A DNA stretch of 64,000 nt from Nocardia sienata NBRC 100364 (GTDB lineage Bacteria > Actinomycetota > Actinomycetes > Mycobacteriales > Mycobacteriaceae): positions 62,001 to 126,000 of the forward strand of contig NZ_BDBX01000021.1 in the NCBI RefSeq assembly GCF_001613205.1. The letters are read 5' to 3'. Position 1 is the first letter of the stretch. Each line of letters begins with the position of its first letter. Below are positions 8,253-16,509 of this stretch, one piece after another. A program made the translations under genes and the position numbers. The notes beneath the pieces are model-generated. The model was given only the letters and a program-made list of their open reading frames with translations. It was not told the DNA's origin and made no database searches.

Positions 8253-9296
8253 CTAGACCAAACGGCCGGCCTTTCCCAGCGCCGCCACCAGTTGTTCGAC
8301 ATCGGACTGCGGCCGGACGGCCACCCGCACATGCTCCGGCCCCAGGCCCGGGAAGGTATCGCAGCGCCGCACCGCGATCCCGTGCCGGCGCAGGTATTCG
8401 CGCAGGATTTCCCCGTGTTCCACCTCGAGCAGCAGGAACGGCGCGTCCGCCGGGGTCCGCACCGCGACACCGGCGCCGAGCAGGCGCTCGATCATCGCCG
8501 CGCGGTCACCGCCGATCTCCAGCGCCCGCGCCGCGCTCTCCGCGAGGGCACGCGGCGAGGCGGTCGCGGCGATCGCGGCGAGCTGCAGGGTGCCCACCGG
8601 CCAGTGCGCCCGGCCCCGGACCAGTTGCCGCAGCAGCTCGGGCGCGCCGAGCAGATAGCCGCACCGCAACCCGGCCAGCGCCCAGGTCTTGGTGAGGCTG
8701 CGCAATACCAGCAGTCCCTCCCCCGCTTCGCCGGCCAGCGATTCCGTTTCCCCGGGCACCGCGTCCATGAAGGCCTCGTCCACCACCACGACCCGCCCCG
8801 GCCGCAGCAGCGCACGCACGACCTCGGCCGGGTGCAGAACGGAGGTCGGATTGGTGGGGTTGCCGAGCACCACCAGGTCCGCATCTTCCGGGACCAGCGT
8901 GGGGTCCAGGGCGTAGGGCGGTTCCAACAGCACCCGGTGCACCGGGACACCGGCCTCGCGCAGAGCGAGTTCGGGCTCGGTGAACGACGGGTGCACCACC
9001 GCCGCCAGCCGGGGGGACAGCCGCGGCAGCAGGGCGAAACCCTCGGCTCCCCCGGCCAGGGTCAGCACCTGATCGGCCGCCAGCCCGTGCCGGGCCGCCA
9101 CGACTTCCCGGGCATGCCGCTCGTCGGCGGCGGCCGGGTACCGGCCGAGCGAGTCCAGGGCCGCGACCAGGCGGTCGCGTAGCCAGCGAGGGGGCGCGGT
9201 GCCCTGGACGTTCACCGCGAAATCGAGCAGACCCGGCTGGGCTTCCACATCACCGTGATGACGCAGCCCGGCGAAATCGACATGTTCGGTGAGCAT
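8253..9296 (-). CDS. cobC: CobC-like PLP-dependent aminotransferase (cobalamin side path)
   Basis: A 347-residue fold-type I PLP enzyme related to histidinol-phosphate aminotransferase and L-threonine-phosphate decarboxylase (CobD of Salmonella, named cobC in mycobacteria). Visible motifs: NPTNPTSVLHP, VVVDEAFMD (PLP-contacting Asp) and the Schiff-base lysine in SLTKTWALAGLRCGYLL, with LGPEHVRVAVR near the C-terminus. It would make (R)-1-amino-2-propanol phosphate for the nucleotide loop of cobalamin. The ATG at 9296 faces ptpA with 43 bp between. The ptkA kinase that sits beside ptpA in M. tuberculosis is absent here. Confidence 0.85.
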   Translation of the reverse strand: MLTEHVDFAGLRHHGDVEAQPGLLDFAVNVQGTAPPRWLRDRLVAALDSLGRYPAAADERHAREVVAARHGLAADQVLTLAGGAEGFALLPRLSPRLAAVVHPSFTEPELALREAGVPVHRVLLEPPYALDPTLVPEDADLVVLGNPTNPTSVLHPAEVVRALLRPGRVVVVDEAFMDAVPGETESLAGEAGEGLLVLRSLTKTWALAGLRCGYLLGAPELLRQLVRGRAHWPVGTLQLAAIAATASPRALAESAARALEIGGDRAAMIERLLGAGVAVRTPADAPFLLLEVEHGEILREYLRRHGIAVRRCDTFPGLGPEHVRVAVRPQSDVEQLVAALGKAGRLV

Positions 9297-9339
9297 GAGA
9301 CGCACCCTACGTGGCGCGGGGGCGAACCGACCCGCCAGA

Positions 9340-9846
9340 ATGGCTGTCGTGGGTGAGCTGCACATATCGTTCGTCTGTACCGGCAACATCTGCCGATCGC
9401 CGATGGCGGAGAAGATCGCGCTGGCGCATCTGTCCCGGGCCGGGCTCGGCGCCCGGGTACGGGTCAGCAGTGCGGGCACCCACGACTGGCACACCGGGGC
9501 CGACGCCGACCCGCGCACCACCGAGACCCTGCGCCGCCACGGCTACCCCGTCGGGCACCGGGCCGCCGGCTTCGGCGCCGACCACGCCGACGCCGACCTC
9601 GTCGTCGCCATGACCGCCGAGCACGACCGCGACCTGGCCGTCCGCGGTATCCCGCTCGAACGCCGCCGGCTGCTGCGCAGCTTCGACCCGCACGCCGACG
9701 GCGCCGACGTACCCGATCCCTACTACGGCGACACCGCCGGATTCGAACTCGTCCGCGAGCAGATCGAAGCCGCTATCCCGGGCCTGCTCGCCTGGGTCCA
9801 CGCCGCGCTCGCCGCCAGAGCGCCTGTCACCGGCGGGGCGGCCTGA
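9340..9846 (+). CDS. ptpA: Low-molecular-weight protein-tyrosine phosphatase PtpA
   Basis: A 168-residue cytoplasmic or secreted phosphatase. The CX5R phosphate loop is C13-TGNIC-R19 followed by SP, and the general-acid aspartate lies in DPYYGD near residue 127. In M. tuberculosis PtpA is secreted into host macrophages; no classical signal peptide is visible here. The ATG at 9340 is preferred; a GTG ten bases later would also keep the active site. Its stop overlaps the start of the SURF1 gene by one base. Confidence 0.9.
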   Translation: MAVVGELHISFVCTGNICRSPMAEKIALAHLSRAGLGARVRVSSAGTHDWHTGADADPRTTETLRRHGYPVGHRAAGFGADHADADLVVAMTAEHDRDLAVRGIPLERRRLLRSFDPHADGADVPDPYYGDTAGFELVREQIEAAIPGLLAWVHAALAARAPVTGGAA

Positions 9847-10709
9847 TGCGCCGGCTCACCTTCCTGCTGCGCCCCGGCTGGCTGATCCTGGCCGCGGTGG
9901 TGGTCGCGTTCGCCTACCTGTGTTTCACCGTGCTGGCCCCCTGGCAGCTCGGCAAGAACGAGTCCACCTCCGAACGCAACCAGCTGATCGCCGACTCGGT
10001 GCACGCCGACCCGGTGGCGGTCACCGAGGTTCTCGACGGCGCGGCGGCGGACGCGGCCACGGAATGGCGGAAGGTCTTCGCCGAGGGCACCTACGTACCC
10101 GATTCGACCGTGCTGGTCCGTCTGCGGCATCTCGACGGCGCGCCCGGTTTCGGTGTGCTGTCCGCGTTCACCCTCACCGACGGCCGCACCCTGCTCGTGG
10201 ACCGTGGTCTGGTGGCGGCGGTCGACGGGTCGCAGCCGCCGCCGATCGCCCCCGCTCCCTCGGGCGTACAACGGATCGAGGGCCGGATCAGGGTCTCGGA
10301 GAACGTCGACCCACAGCGCGCACCCACGGTCCAGGACGGTGTCGCGCACGTCTACTCCATCGACGTCCCGCAGGAGACCACGGTCCTGGGACTACCGCTG
10401 ACCCCGCTCCCGGTGGGTGAGCGCGGCTCCTACCTGCAGCTGTCGCAGGACCAGCCGGGCGCGTTCACCCCGGTCCCGCTGCCCCAGCTCGACGCCGGGC
10501 CCTACCTCTCCTACGGGCTGCAATGGCTGGCGTTCGGCATCATGGCGCCGCTGGGCCTGGGTTATTTCGCCTGGGCCGAGATCCGCGAACGACGTAGGCA
10601 ACGGCCGGCGAAGACAGCGCCCGATCCCGATGAGCCGCGTCCGGCCGACCCCGAACCCGTCACCACCGAGGCCCGCCTGGCCGACCGATACGGCCGCACC
10701 CGCCCCTGA
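9846..10709 (+). CDS. SURF1-family cytochrome oxidase assembly protein
   Basis: A 287-residue membrane protein with the SURF1 plan: one N-terminal helix (about 10-33, LILAAVVVAFAYLCFTVLAPWQL), a large extracytoplasmic domain (about 34-225) with VRLRHLDGAPGFGVLSAFTLTDGRTLLVDRGLV, and a second helix near 222-245 (YGLQWLAFGIMAPLGLGYFAW). SURF1 helps insert haem a into cytochrome c oxidase. The charged C-terminal tail is cytoplasmic. It is translationally coupled to ptpA, as in mycobacteria. Confidence 0.9.
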   Translation: MRRLTFLLRPGWLILAAVVVAFAYLCFTVLAPWQLGKNESTSERNQLIADSVHADPVAVTEVLDGAAADAATEWRKVFAEGTYVPDSTVLVRLRHLDGAPGFGVLSAFTLTDGRTLLVDRGLVAAVDGSQPPPIAPAPSGVQRIEGRIRVSENVDPQRAPTVQDGVAHVYSIDVPQETTVLGLPLTPLPVGERGSYLQLSQDQPGAFTPVPLPQLDAGPYLSYGLQWLAFGIMAPLGLGYFAWAEIRERRRQRPAKTAPDPDEPRPADPEPVTTEARLADRYGRTRP

Positions 10710-10735
10710 CACCGGGCCGTCCGGGTCTGCGGTGG

Positions 10736-11701
10736 CTAACCGTCCCGATCACATGCGCCGCGGCCGCGCATCCGCTCCCACAGTCCCGGGCTCGGCACCG
10801 CGATCGCCGCCGCCGCGATCACCGCCGCGTACTGCACCAGTTCGGATAATCGCACCGCCCGCCGGAGATCATCGACCGTGGGCGCCGGCCCCGCCCCCAG
10901 CTCCGGCCGCTGTTCGACCCCGTGCCGGTACTCGGTGCGCCCACCGAGGCGAACCCCGAGCGCGCCGGCCGCCGCGGCTTCCACCACTCCGGCGTTCGGG
11001 CTCGGATGCTTGCCGGCGTCACGTCGCCAGGTCCGCAGTACCGTGCCGGGCCGGCCGCCGACCAGCGGTGCCACCAGCGCGGTGAGCAGCCCGGTCGCCC
11101 GGGCGGGCAGCAGATTCGCCAGGTCGTCCACGCGGGCGGCCGCCCACCCGAACCGCCGGTAGCGCGGGTTGCGGTAACCGATCATGGCGTCGAGGGTGTT
11201 CACCGCCCGGTAGCCCAGCAGTCCGGGAACACCGGCCACCGCACCCCACAGCAGTGGTGCGACCGCGGCGTCGGAGGTGTTCTCGGCGATCGATTCCAGG
11301 GCCGCCCGCGCCAGGCCGTCCGCGTCCAGTGCCGCCGGATCGCGTCCGCACAGGGCGGGCAGCAGTTCGCGGGCGGCGGCGAGATCCCCGGCTTCGAGCC
11401 GATCGGCCATCAGCTGCCCGGTCCGCGCCAGGCTGCGCCCCCCGAGCACGGTCCAGGTCGCCGCCGCCACCGGTAGGGCGCCGCCCCGGCGCAGCGCCGC
11501 GCCCAACCCGATCACGGACCCCACCAGAAGCAGTTCGTGCACCACTCCCGCCCGACGATGGTCGGCATAGGTCACCGTCTCCACCGACGCCGCGACGAGC
11601 CCGAATCCCGCCACCGGATGTCCACGCCGCGGGTCGCCGACCGCCCGATCGATGCCGAACCCGATCAGCAGACCCGCCGCGGTCGAAACACCTCTGCGCA
11701 C
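10736..11701 (-). CDS. cobD: Adenosylcobinamide-phosphate synthase CobD/CbiB
   Basis: A 321-residue polytopic membrane protein that attaches the aminopropanol (phosphate) arm to adenosylcobyric acid late in cobalamin synthesis. Family signatures are visible: FGIDRAVGDPRRGHPVAGFG at the N-terminus, ALESIAENTSDAAVAPLLWG, YRAVNTLDAMIGYRNPRYRRFGWAAARVDDL and DAGKHPSPNAGVVEAAAAGALGV. Its substrates would come from the cobC product nearby. It is convergent with the SURF1 gene. Confidence 0.93.
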   Translation of the reverse strand: MRRGVSTAAGLLIGFGIDRAVGDPRRGHPVAGFGLVAASVETVTYADHRRAGVVHELLLVGSVIGLGAALRRGGALPVAAATWTVLGGRSLARTGQLMADRLEAGDLAAARELLPALCGRDPAALDADGLARAALESIAENTSDAAVAPLLWGAVAGVPGLLGYRAVNTLDAMIGYRNPRYRRFGWAAARVDDLANLLPARATGLLTALVAPLVGGRPGTVLRTWRRDAGKHPSPNAGVVEAAAAGALGVRLGGRTEYRHGVEQRPELGAGPAPTVDDLRRAVRLSELVQYAAVIAAAAIAVPSPGLWERMRGRGACDRDG

Positions 11702-11850
11702 CGCGTGAGCGTATCCGGCACCGGCCGGACGCCTGTGCCGGGGAGGACCGGCACCGGAGTTCCCATCAGCGGTATGCGCGCCGACAGGGCAGTCTGTAGG
11801 ACCGGATACGGTTCATCGGCACACCCCCGCCGGCGTCCGGGCCGCACCGT

Positions 11851-11877
11851 TGTCACATATCGGGCTCGCCCGTCGTC
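11851..11877 (+). promoter_or_regulatory. ECF41-type promoter (TGTCACA-N16-CGTC)
   Basis: TGTCACA at 11851-11857 and CGTC at 11874-11877 are separated by 16 bp and lie 56 bp before the GTG of an ECF41 sigma factor. TGTCACA/CGTC is the recognition sequence I recall for the ECF41 group, so the gene probably drives its own transcription. I saw no second copy in promoter position in this window. Confidence 0.65.
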
Positions 11878-11932
11878 GACTCGGCGAGACCATCGCCCGC
11901 CCGCCGGGGTATCGACCGAACGAGGAACCGCA

Positions 11933-12865
11933 GTGACCGACCGACAGGATTCCGCCGAGCTGGCCCGGCGTTTCGAGGAACTGCGCCCGTATCTGCGGCG
12001 CCTCGCCTACAGCACCCTCGGCAGTCTCGGCGACGCCGACGATGTGGTGCAGGAGGCGTGGCTGCGGCTGCAGCGGCAGCAGGAGTCCGGCGGGGCGCCC
12101 ATCGACAATCTGCAGGCGTGGCTGACCACGGTCACCGGCCGCCTGGCCCTCGATCAGCTCGGTTCGGCGCGGATGCGACGCGAACAGTACGTGGGTGAAT
12201 GGCTACCCGAACCCACGGTGACGGACTGGGAGGACCCCGCGGACCGGATCTCCCAGGACGAACGGGTCACCATGGCGCTGCTGGTGGTCCTGGAATCGCT
12301 CTCACCGGCCGAACGCACCGCCTTCGTCCTGCAGGACGTGTTCGGGATGTCGGGCCCGGAGGTCGCCGAGGTGGTGGGCCGCACCCCCGCCGCGGTCCGG
12401 CAGCTCGCCTCACGCGCCCGCAAACGGGTCGAGGACGGGACCCCGCGGTTCCCGGCGTCCCCGGACGAACAGGAGAAGGTCGTCTCGGCATTCGCGGTGG
12501 CCTGGCGGTCCGGCGATATGAGCGCGCTGCTCGGTGTGCTCGACGACCGGGTGACCCTCACCGCCGATGGTGGCGGCAAAGTACCTGCCATCCGTAAACC
12601 GGTCACGGGCGCCGAACTCATCGCCAAGATGCTGCTCGGCTGGTACAACGTGCCCGCCGCCGCGGGCGGCTGGGGCCGGGGCATCGAGGTCAACGGTATG
12701 CCCGGGCTGCTGGTGTTCGACGGTCAGCACCACGGGGTGTTCTCCTTCACTGTCGACGACGGGCGGATCACCGCCATCCACGTCGTCCGCAATCCGGACA
12801 AGCTGCGTGATCTGCCCGCCGATGCCCGGCCCGATTGGACTCTGCGTGACTCGGGCGAGAGCTGA
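11933..12865 (+). CDS. ECF41-type (SigJ-like) RNA polymerase sigma factor
   Basis: A 310-residue sigma factor. Region 2 (about 12-80) contains LRRLAYSTLGSLGDADDVVQEAWLRL; region 4 (about 120-175) contains SLSPAERTAFVLQDVFGMSGPEVAEVVGRTPAAVRQLASRARKR. Two ECF41 hallmarks are present: WLPEP in the linker between the sigma domains and NPDKL near the C-terminus, where a SnoaL-like domain (about 190-305) acts as a built-in regulator. The GTG at 11933 follows GAGGAA. ECF41 genes usually sit beside an oxidoreductase, epimerase or carboxymuconolactone decarboxylase target; none is next to this one. Confidence 0.9.
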   Translation: MTDRQDSAELARRFEELRPYLRRLAYSTLGSLGDADDVVQEAWLRLQRQQESGGAPIDNLQAWLTTVTGRLALDQLGSARMRREQYVGEWLPEPTVTDWEDPADRISQDERVTMALLVVLESLSPAERTAFVLQDVFGMSGPEVAEVVGRTPAAVRQLASRARKRVEDGTPRFPASPDEQEKVVSAFAVAWRSGDMSALLGVLDDRVTLTADGGGKVPAIRKPVTGAELIAKMLLGWYNVPAAAGGWGRGIEVNGMPGLLVFDGQHHGVFSFTVDDGRITAIHVVRNPDKLRDLPADARPDWTLRDSGES

Positions 12866-12937
12866 GGCCGTCCCACCGGCGCCGCACGGTCTCCACCGCC
12901 TCACCGGTCGCCGCAGCGGGCGGGTTAGGTTGCGTAC

Positions 12938-13453
12938 ATGAGGATCGAAGTCAGTGGCCACCGGCCCGAGATAGACGAGACCGCCTGGATCGCGCCCACT
13001 GCGAACGTGATCGGCCGGGTCAAGCTCGGAGCCCAGGTCAGCATCTGGTACAACGCGGTTCTGCGCGGTGACACCGAACTGATCACCGTCGGGGAGCGCA
13101 GCAATATCCAGGACGGCTGTGTACTGCACGCCGACCCGGGCTTCCCGGCCACCGTGGGCGCCGGGGTCTCGGTCGGGCACAATGCGATCCTGCACGGATG
13201 CACGGTCGAGGACGACTGTCTGATCGGGATGGGTGCGACCGTGTTGAACGGCGCGGTGATCGGCCGGGGCAGCCTGATCGCGGCCAATGCGCTGATCCCC
13301 GAGGGCGCGCGGATTCCGCCGGGTTCGCTGGTGGCCGGTGTGCCGGGCAAGGTTCGCCGCGAGCTGACCGCGGAACAGCAGCGCGGGGTGGAGCTCAATG
13401 CCATGGTGTATCTGCACCATATGTCCGAGCACCGGTCGGCGAAGGAGATCTGA
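12938..13453 (+). CDS. Gamma-class carbonic anhydrase family protein
   Basis: A 171-residue left-handed beta-helix protein built of hexapeptide repeats. The three metal-ligand histidines are recognisable in GCVLHADPG and GHNAILHGC, and QVSIWYNAVLRGD matches the family. It may hydrate CO2 reversibly or be an inactive paralogue of the YrdA/PaaY type; sequence alone cannot decide. It lies 72 bp after the ECF41 gene on the same strand. Confidence 0.9.
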   Translation: MRIEVSGHRPEIDETAWIAPTANVIGRVKLGAQVSIWYNAVLRGDTELITVGERSNIQDGCVLHADPGFPATVGAGVSVGHNAILHGCTVEDDCLIGMGATVLNGAVIGRGSLIAANALIPEGARIPPGSLVAGVPGKVRRELTAEQQRGVELNAMVYLHHMSEHRSAKEI

Positions 13454-13479
13454 CCTCGTCGCGCCACCCGGACACATTA

Positions 13480-13494
13480 TTGGACAAGCGTCCA
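13480..13494 (+). promoter_or_regulatory. Palindromic operator overlapping a -35-like box
   Basis: TGGAC-AAGC-GTCCA (13481-13494) is a perfect 5-bp inverted repeat, and with the T before it gives TTGGAC, a good -35 box. TGATAC at 13504-13509 could be the -10. It precedes the leader of the gene at 13629, and a TetR gene lies 385 bp downstream, so it is a likely autorepression site. Confidence 0.4.
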
Positions 13495-13532
13495 GTAGGT
13501 TACTGATACCATGGAACAACGTATCCGGGGAG

Positions 13533-13611
13533 ACGGGTTGACCCGAAACCCGCTGTCCTGCAAGGCGTCGGCGTTTCGGGCGACCCGTGAGGTGGGCACG
13601 GCGACGTGCCC
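13533..13611 (+). ncRNA. Structured 5' leader RNA with two hairpins
   Basis: Two strong RNA elements stand before the ribosome site of the next gene. Hairpin 1: outer stem ACGGGT (13533-13538) with ACCCGT (13583-13588), inner stem CCCGAAAC (13542-13549) with GTTTCGGG (13573-13580), and a 23-nt apical loop that contains CCT-GCA-AGG. Hairpin 2: GGGCACG (13594-13600), GNRA-type loop GCGA, CGTGCCC (13605-13611). It ends 3 nt before the AGGAGG at 13615-13620. A competing pair CGGGT/ACCCG (13534-13538, 13541-13545) could replace hairpin 1. It resembles a regulatory leader or riboswitch; I cannot match it to a known class. Confidence 0.45.
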
Positions 13612-13628
13612 GGCAGGAGGTATGACGG

Positions 13629-13814
13629 GTGGCGTGCGAGCAGTCCGAGACGCGCCGGTCGGCCGGGCGGGTGAGCGTGGCGGATATCGCCGCGCAACCA
13701 GGAGGTATCGAGGCACTTCGGCGCAGAGTCCACGAATTACGTTCCAGGGGAGTGGATTTCGCGGCCAACGCGATCGAACACGAGATGGCCGAACTCGATC
13801 TGCCGCGGGAGTGA
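13629..13814 (+). CDS. Small hypothetical protein, 61 residues
   Basis: A GTG start with an excellent ribosome site, AGGAGG at 13615-13620, 8 nt upstream. The product is soluble, helical and charged (GGIEALRRRVHELRSRGVDFAANAIEHEMAELDLPRE at its C-terminal half, read in parts). I do not recognise the family. It follows the structured leader and ends 65 bp before a TetR gene. The combination of leader, strong ribosome site and coding-type codon use argues that it is real. Confidence 0.55.
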   Translation: MACEQSETRRSAGRVSVADIAAQPGGIEALRRRVHELRSRGVDFAANAIEHEMAELDLPRE

Positions 13815-13879
13815 TACCTCGCACGAAACCAACGCGCAGGTCACCCGGCGCATCCGGTGTCGGATAAGGTGTGAGGACC

Positions 13880-14491
13880 ATGTCGCCCGTACCGCCGATT
13901 TTGCAACGCATCCTGGCCGAGCCACCCGCCGACAGCGGGAAAATCCTCGACAGCGCGCTCTCGGCGTTCCTGGACTTCGGGATCAAACGCACCAGCATGG
14001 GCGAGATCGCCCGCCGCGCCGGTATCAGTCCGGCGACCCTCTACCGCCGCTTCGAATCCAAGAACGACCTGGTCGAGGCGGTCACCGTCCGGGAGGCGCA
14101 ACGTTTCGTCACCAAGATCGACAACCGGGTGCGCACGGTGGCCGGCTCCGAGGATCAGCTCGTGGAGATCTTCGTCGCCTTCATCTCCGCCATCGCCGGC
14201 AACCCGCTACTACTCCGGTTGCTGCGTACCGAACCCGATCTCGTACTGCCCCGGCTCACCACCGAGGCCGGCCCGATCCTGGCCGTCGGCCGCACCTATC
14301 TGGCCGCGAAACTGCGGGAACTGCACGACGGCGGCAACGATTTCGATCCCGACCTGGTCGCCGAGATCATGGCCCGCCTGGCGCTGTCGCTGGCACTCAC
14401 CCCCGACGGCCTGATTCCCATCCAGGACGAGGCCGCGGGCCGGGAATTCGCCCGCCGCACGCTGCTGCCCATGGTCGCCTGGCACAGCTGA
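13880..14491 (+). CDS. TetR-family transcriptional regulator
   Basis: A 203-residue repressor. The N-terminal helix-turn-helix covers about 18-65: KILDSALSAFLDFGIKRTSMGEIARRAGISPATLYRRFESKNDLVEAV in consecutive parts. The C-terminal half is a helical ligand domain without a recognisable ligand. The ATG at 13880 is preferred over the GTG at 13871. It is convergent with the methyltransferase at 14497, and the palindrome at 13480 is its likely operator. Confidence 0.85.
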   Translation: MSPVPPILQRILAEPPADSGKILDSALSAFLDFGIKRTSMGEIARRAGISPATLYRRFESKNDLVEAVTVREAQRFVTKIDNRVRTVAGSEDQLVEIFVAFISAIAGNPLLLRLLRTEPDLVLPRLTTEAGPILAVGRTYLAAKLRELHDGGNDFDPDLVAEIMARLALSLALTPDGLIPIQDEAAGREFARRTLLPMVAWHS

Positions 14492-14496
14492 CCCGC

Positions 14497-16242
14497 TCAC
14501 AACGCGAATGCCCGGTCCACCATCTCGTCCAGCTCGGCCTGCCCCTCCCGGCCGGACTCCGGTTCCTCGGCCAGTTCCCGCACCCGGCGCACGATCGCGA
14601 CCGCGGCCGGTGTCCCCGGATCCGGTAGCGGCAACCGGGATACGTACTGGGTGATCCAGCGCCGTCGTCCCGAATAGAGCCGGTTACCGCAGACCGCGTC
14701 GTAGTAGCGCAGTCCGAGCGACGAGTTCGCGACGCCCATCATCAGGCAGGCCATATCCTCGGCGCGGCCGTCCCCGCCCAGGTCCGCCAGCGATATCCAG
14801 TAACAGTCGCCGTTGACCACCGCGCCGGACCGGTCCAGCGCGAAACGCGGCCGGTCGCTGATATCCGGGAACACCACCTTGGGAGTCCGCCACAGATGCG
14901 GCCGCTGCGGCACCCAGTGCTCGAACCATTCACGGCCCGCACCGGTGAGATAGCCCCGCGCCGTCAGCACCTCCCGATGCTGCTCGAGGTAGGCCGCGGT
15001 CCGCGGATACCGTGCCAGATCCACCGGAACCCGGCGTGTCCGAGTGAGGTCGTACGGGTACAGCACCCGGGTCCGGCGGATCCGCTCGATCTGCCACGGC
15101 CGCAGATCGTGATGGGTGATGAGATCACGCAGTAGTTCCGGTTCGGCCGCGGGATCACCCCAGTGCGCCGCGATGAAGACTTTGTCCGCATTGGTCTTGA
15201 TTCCCACCCGGATACGCCCCAGATCCCCGAAGGTGCGCCACATCCGCTCGGCGACGCCACGCAACCAGTCGTCGTGCCCCACCCTCGACATCCGCCACCC
15301 CACCGACACGGCCGCCGTACCCGACTCGGTCGCCAGCTCCCCCACCGTCACCGCGAACCGGCGGCCCTGCCGCCACACGATCGCGTCGGTGGTCGCACCC
15401 AGAGCCGCGAAGAGTTCCCGCTCTTCGTTCGTGGTCCCCGCACCGGAGTCCGGGCCGTGCGCGATGTCCAGGTCCACAACATCCGGGTCCGTGGTTGCCG
15501 GGCCCGCGGATTCCGAGCCCTGCGCAATCCCGGCCTCCTCCTCGTACACCGAGACATACCGGCAGTCCCGCCGCGCCGCGCCGCGCACCGCGATCGTCAC
15601 GGCCGGCAGTACCGCCGCTTCGAACAGCTTGGTATCGCCCAGGTCGTACAGCTCGACCGGCGCCAGATCCGCCAGCAACAGCGCCCGCAGATTCGCCCCC
15701 GCCTTCGTGGTGAGGAACCGATTCGCACACAGCAGACCCAGCACCCCGCCCGGCACCATCAACCGCGGCAGCGCCGCGACGAACGGATGCGTCAGATCGA
15801 TCCGTCCCCGCAACCCGAACTGCCCACGGAGCGCCTCCGCCGCCGCCCCGCCCAACTGCTGGGTCCGGACATACGGCGGATTGGCGATCACCGCGTCGAA
15901 CGATTCGGCCGGCAGCCCCGCGCAGTCGGCCAGGAAATCGGAATGCCGCCATTGCGCCTCCACACCCGCCCCCGCCGCCCGCCGCCGCGCCAGCGCCAGC
16001 CCCACCGGATCCAGGTCGTACCCCACCAGCTCGACCGGCGTCCCGGGCAGCCGGCCCGCCAGCGCGTCCCTGATGGCGAACAGCAGCTCCCCGGACCCGC
16101 AGGCCGGATCCAGCACCCGCACCGGCCCGGTCGAGTCGATCCGCGCGGCCACCCGGCCGGCCAAGAACCCCGCCAGCGCCGCGGGCGTGTAGTGCCGGCC
16201 GTGACGTTTGCGCTCGCGAGCCCCCGCTCCATCGCGTCCCAT
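14497..16242 (-). CDS. Orphan N6-adenine DNA methyltransferase, TaqI/Eco57I-like
   Basis: A 581-residue DNA methyltransferase. AdoMet motif I is VLDPACGSGELLFAI near residue 42, and the N6-adenine catalytic motif IV is VIANPPYVRTQQL near 125. HYTPAALAGFLA near the N-terminus is typical of the class. The C-terminal half (about 340-560) looks like a TaqI-type target-recognition domain (VVFPDISDRPRFALD, NGDCYWISL, LGLRYYDAVCGNRLYSGRRRWITQYVSRLPLP). No restriction endonuclease, specificity subunit or helicase is beside it, so it is either an orphan methylase or a remnant of a restriction or phage-defence locus. ATG at 16242 is the best start. Confidence 0.85.
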   Translation of the reverse strand: MGRDGAGARERKRHGRHYTPAALAGFLAGRVAARIDSTGPVRVLDPACGSGELLFAIRDALAGRLPGTPVELVGYDLDPVGLALARRRAAGAGVEAQWRHSDFLADCAGLPAESFDAVIANPPYVRTQQLGGAAAEALRGQFGLRGRIDLTHPFVAALPRLMVPGGVLGLLCANRFLTTKAGANLRALLLADLAPVELYDLGDTKLFEAAVLPAVTIAVRGAARRDCRYVSVYEEEAGIAQGSESAGPATTDPDVVDLDIAHGPDSGAGTTNEERELFAALGATTDAIVWRQGRRFAVTVGELATESGTAAVSVGWRMSRVGHDDWLRGVAERMWRTFGDLGRIRVGIKTNADKVFIAAHWGDPAAEPELLRDLITHHDLRPWQIERIRRTRVLYPYDLTRTRRVPVDLARYPRTAAYLEQHREVLTARGYLTGAGREWFEHWVPQRPHLWRTPKVVFPDISDRPRFALDRSGAVVNGDCYWISLADLGGDGRAEDMACLMMGVANSSLGLRYYDAVCGNRLYSGRRRWITQYVSRLPLPDPGTPAAVAIVRRVRELAEEPESGREGQAELDEMVDRAFAL

Positions 16243-16412
16243 CAGCGCATTGTCGTCGACCGAGCCCCACGACCAGATGATTTCGGAAGAAGTGTGGGCT
16301 GTAGGCGGAGAGTTCGTGCCCACAGCCCCACCGACCCCCCGAATGGGTCCACATGAAGGTCGAATGCCCAACGCAACCCGCGTATGCGTCGAGTCTTACG
16401 AGACACCTCAAA

Positions 16413-16509
16413 GGGTTGAGGCCCGTCTCGCCGTTTCGGCCTCGAAGCGCATGCGCCGAAGGCGCGAGTCTCGAGGCCGAAACGGCGAGACCAAGGGGGG
16501 CCTCAACCC
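16413..16509. repeat. 97-bp composite palindrome with 21-bp perfect arms
   Basis: Inner arms 16425-16445 and 16471-16491 are perfect 21-bp inverted repeats; outer arms 16413-16423 (GGGTTGAGGCC) and 16499-16509 (GGCCTCAACCC) are perfect too. The 25-bp centre holds a 10-bp palindrome GCGCATGCGC (16447-16456) and a hairpin GCGCC-GAA-GGCGC (16453-16465). It lies in a gene-free stretch (16243-16746) between the methyltransferase and accD6. Possible roles: extragenic repeat of the REP/MITE kind, replication or recombination structure, or terminator; it lacks the U-tract of a classical terminator. The rest of the gap also has a 20-bp direct repeat (16654-16673, 16675-16694). Confidence 0.85.

Noticed and set aside
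7155..9182. A 675-codon open frame on the plus strand
   Set aside because: Antisense to the Nif3-like gene and cobC; low-complexity Gly/Arg/Gln composition.
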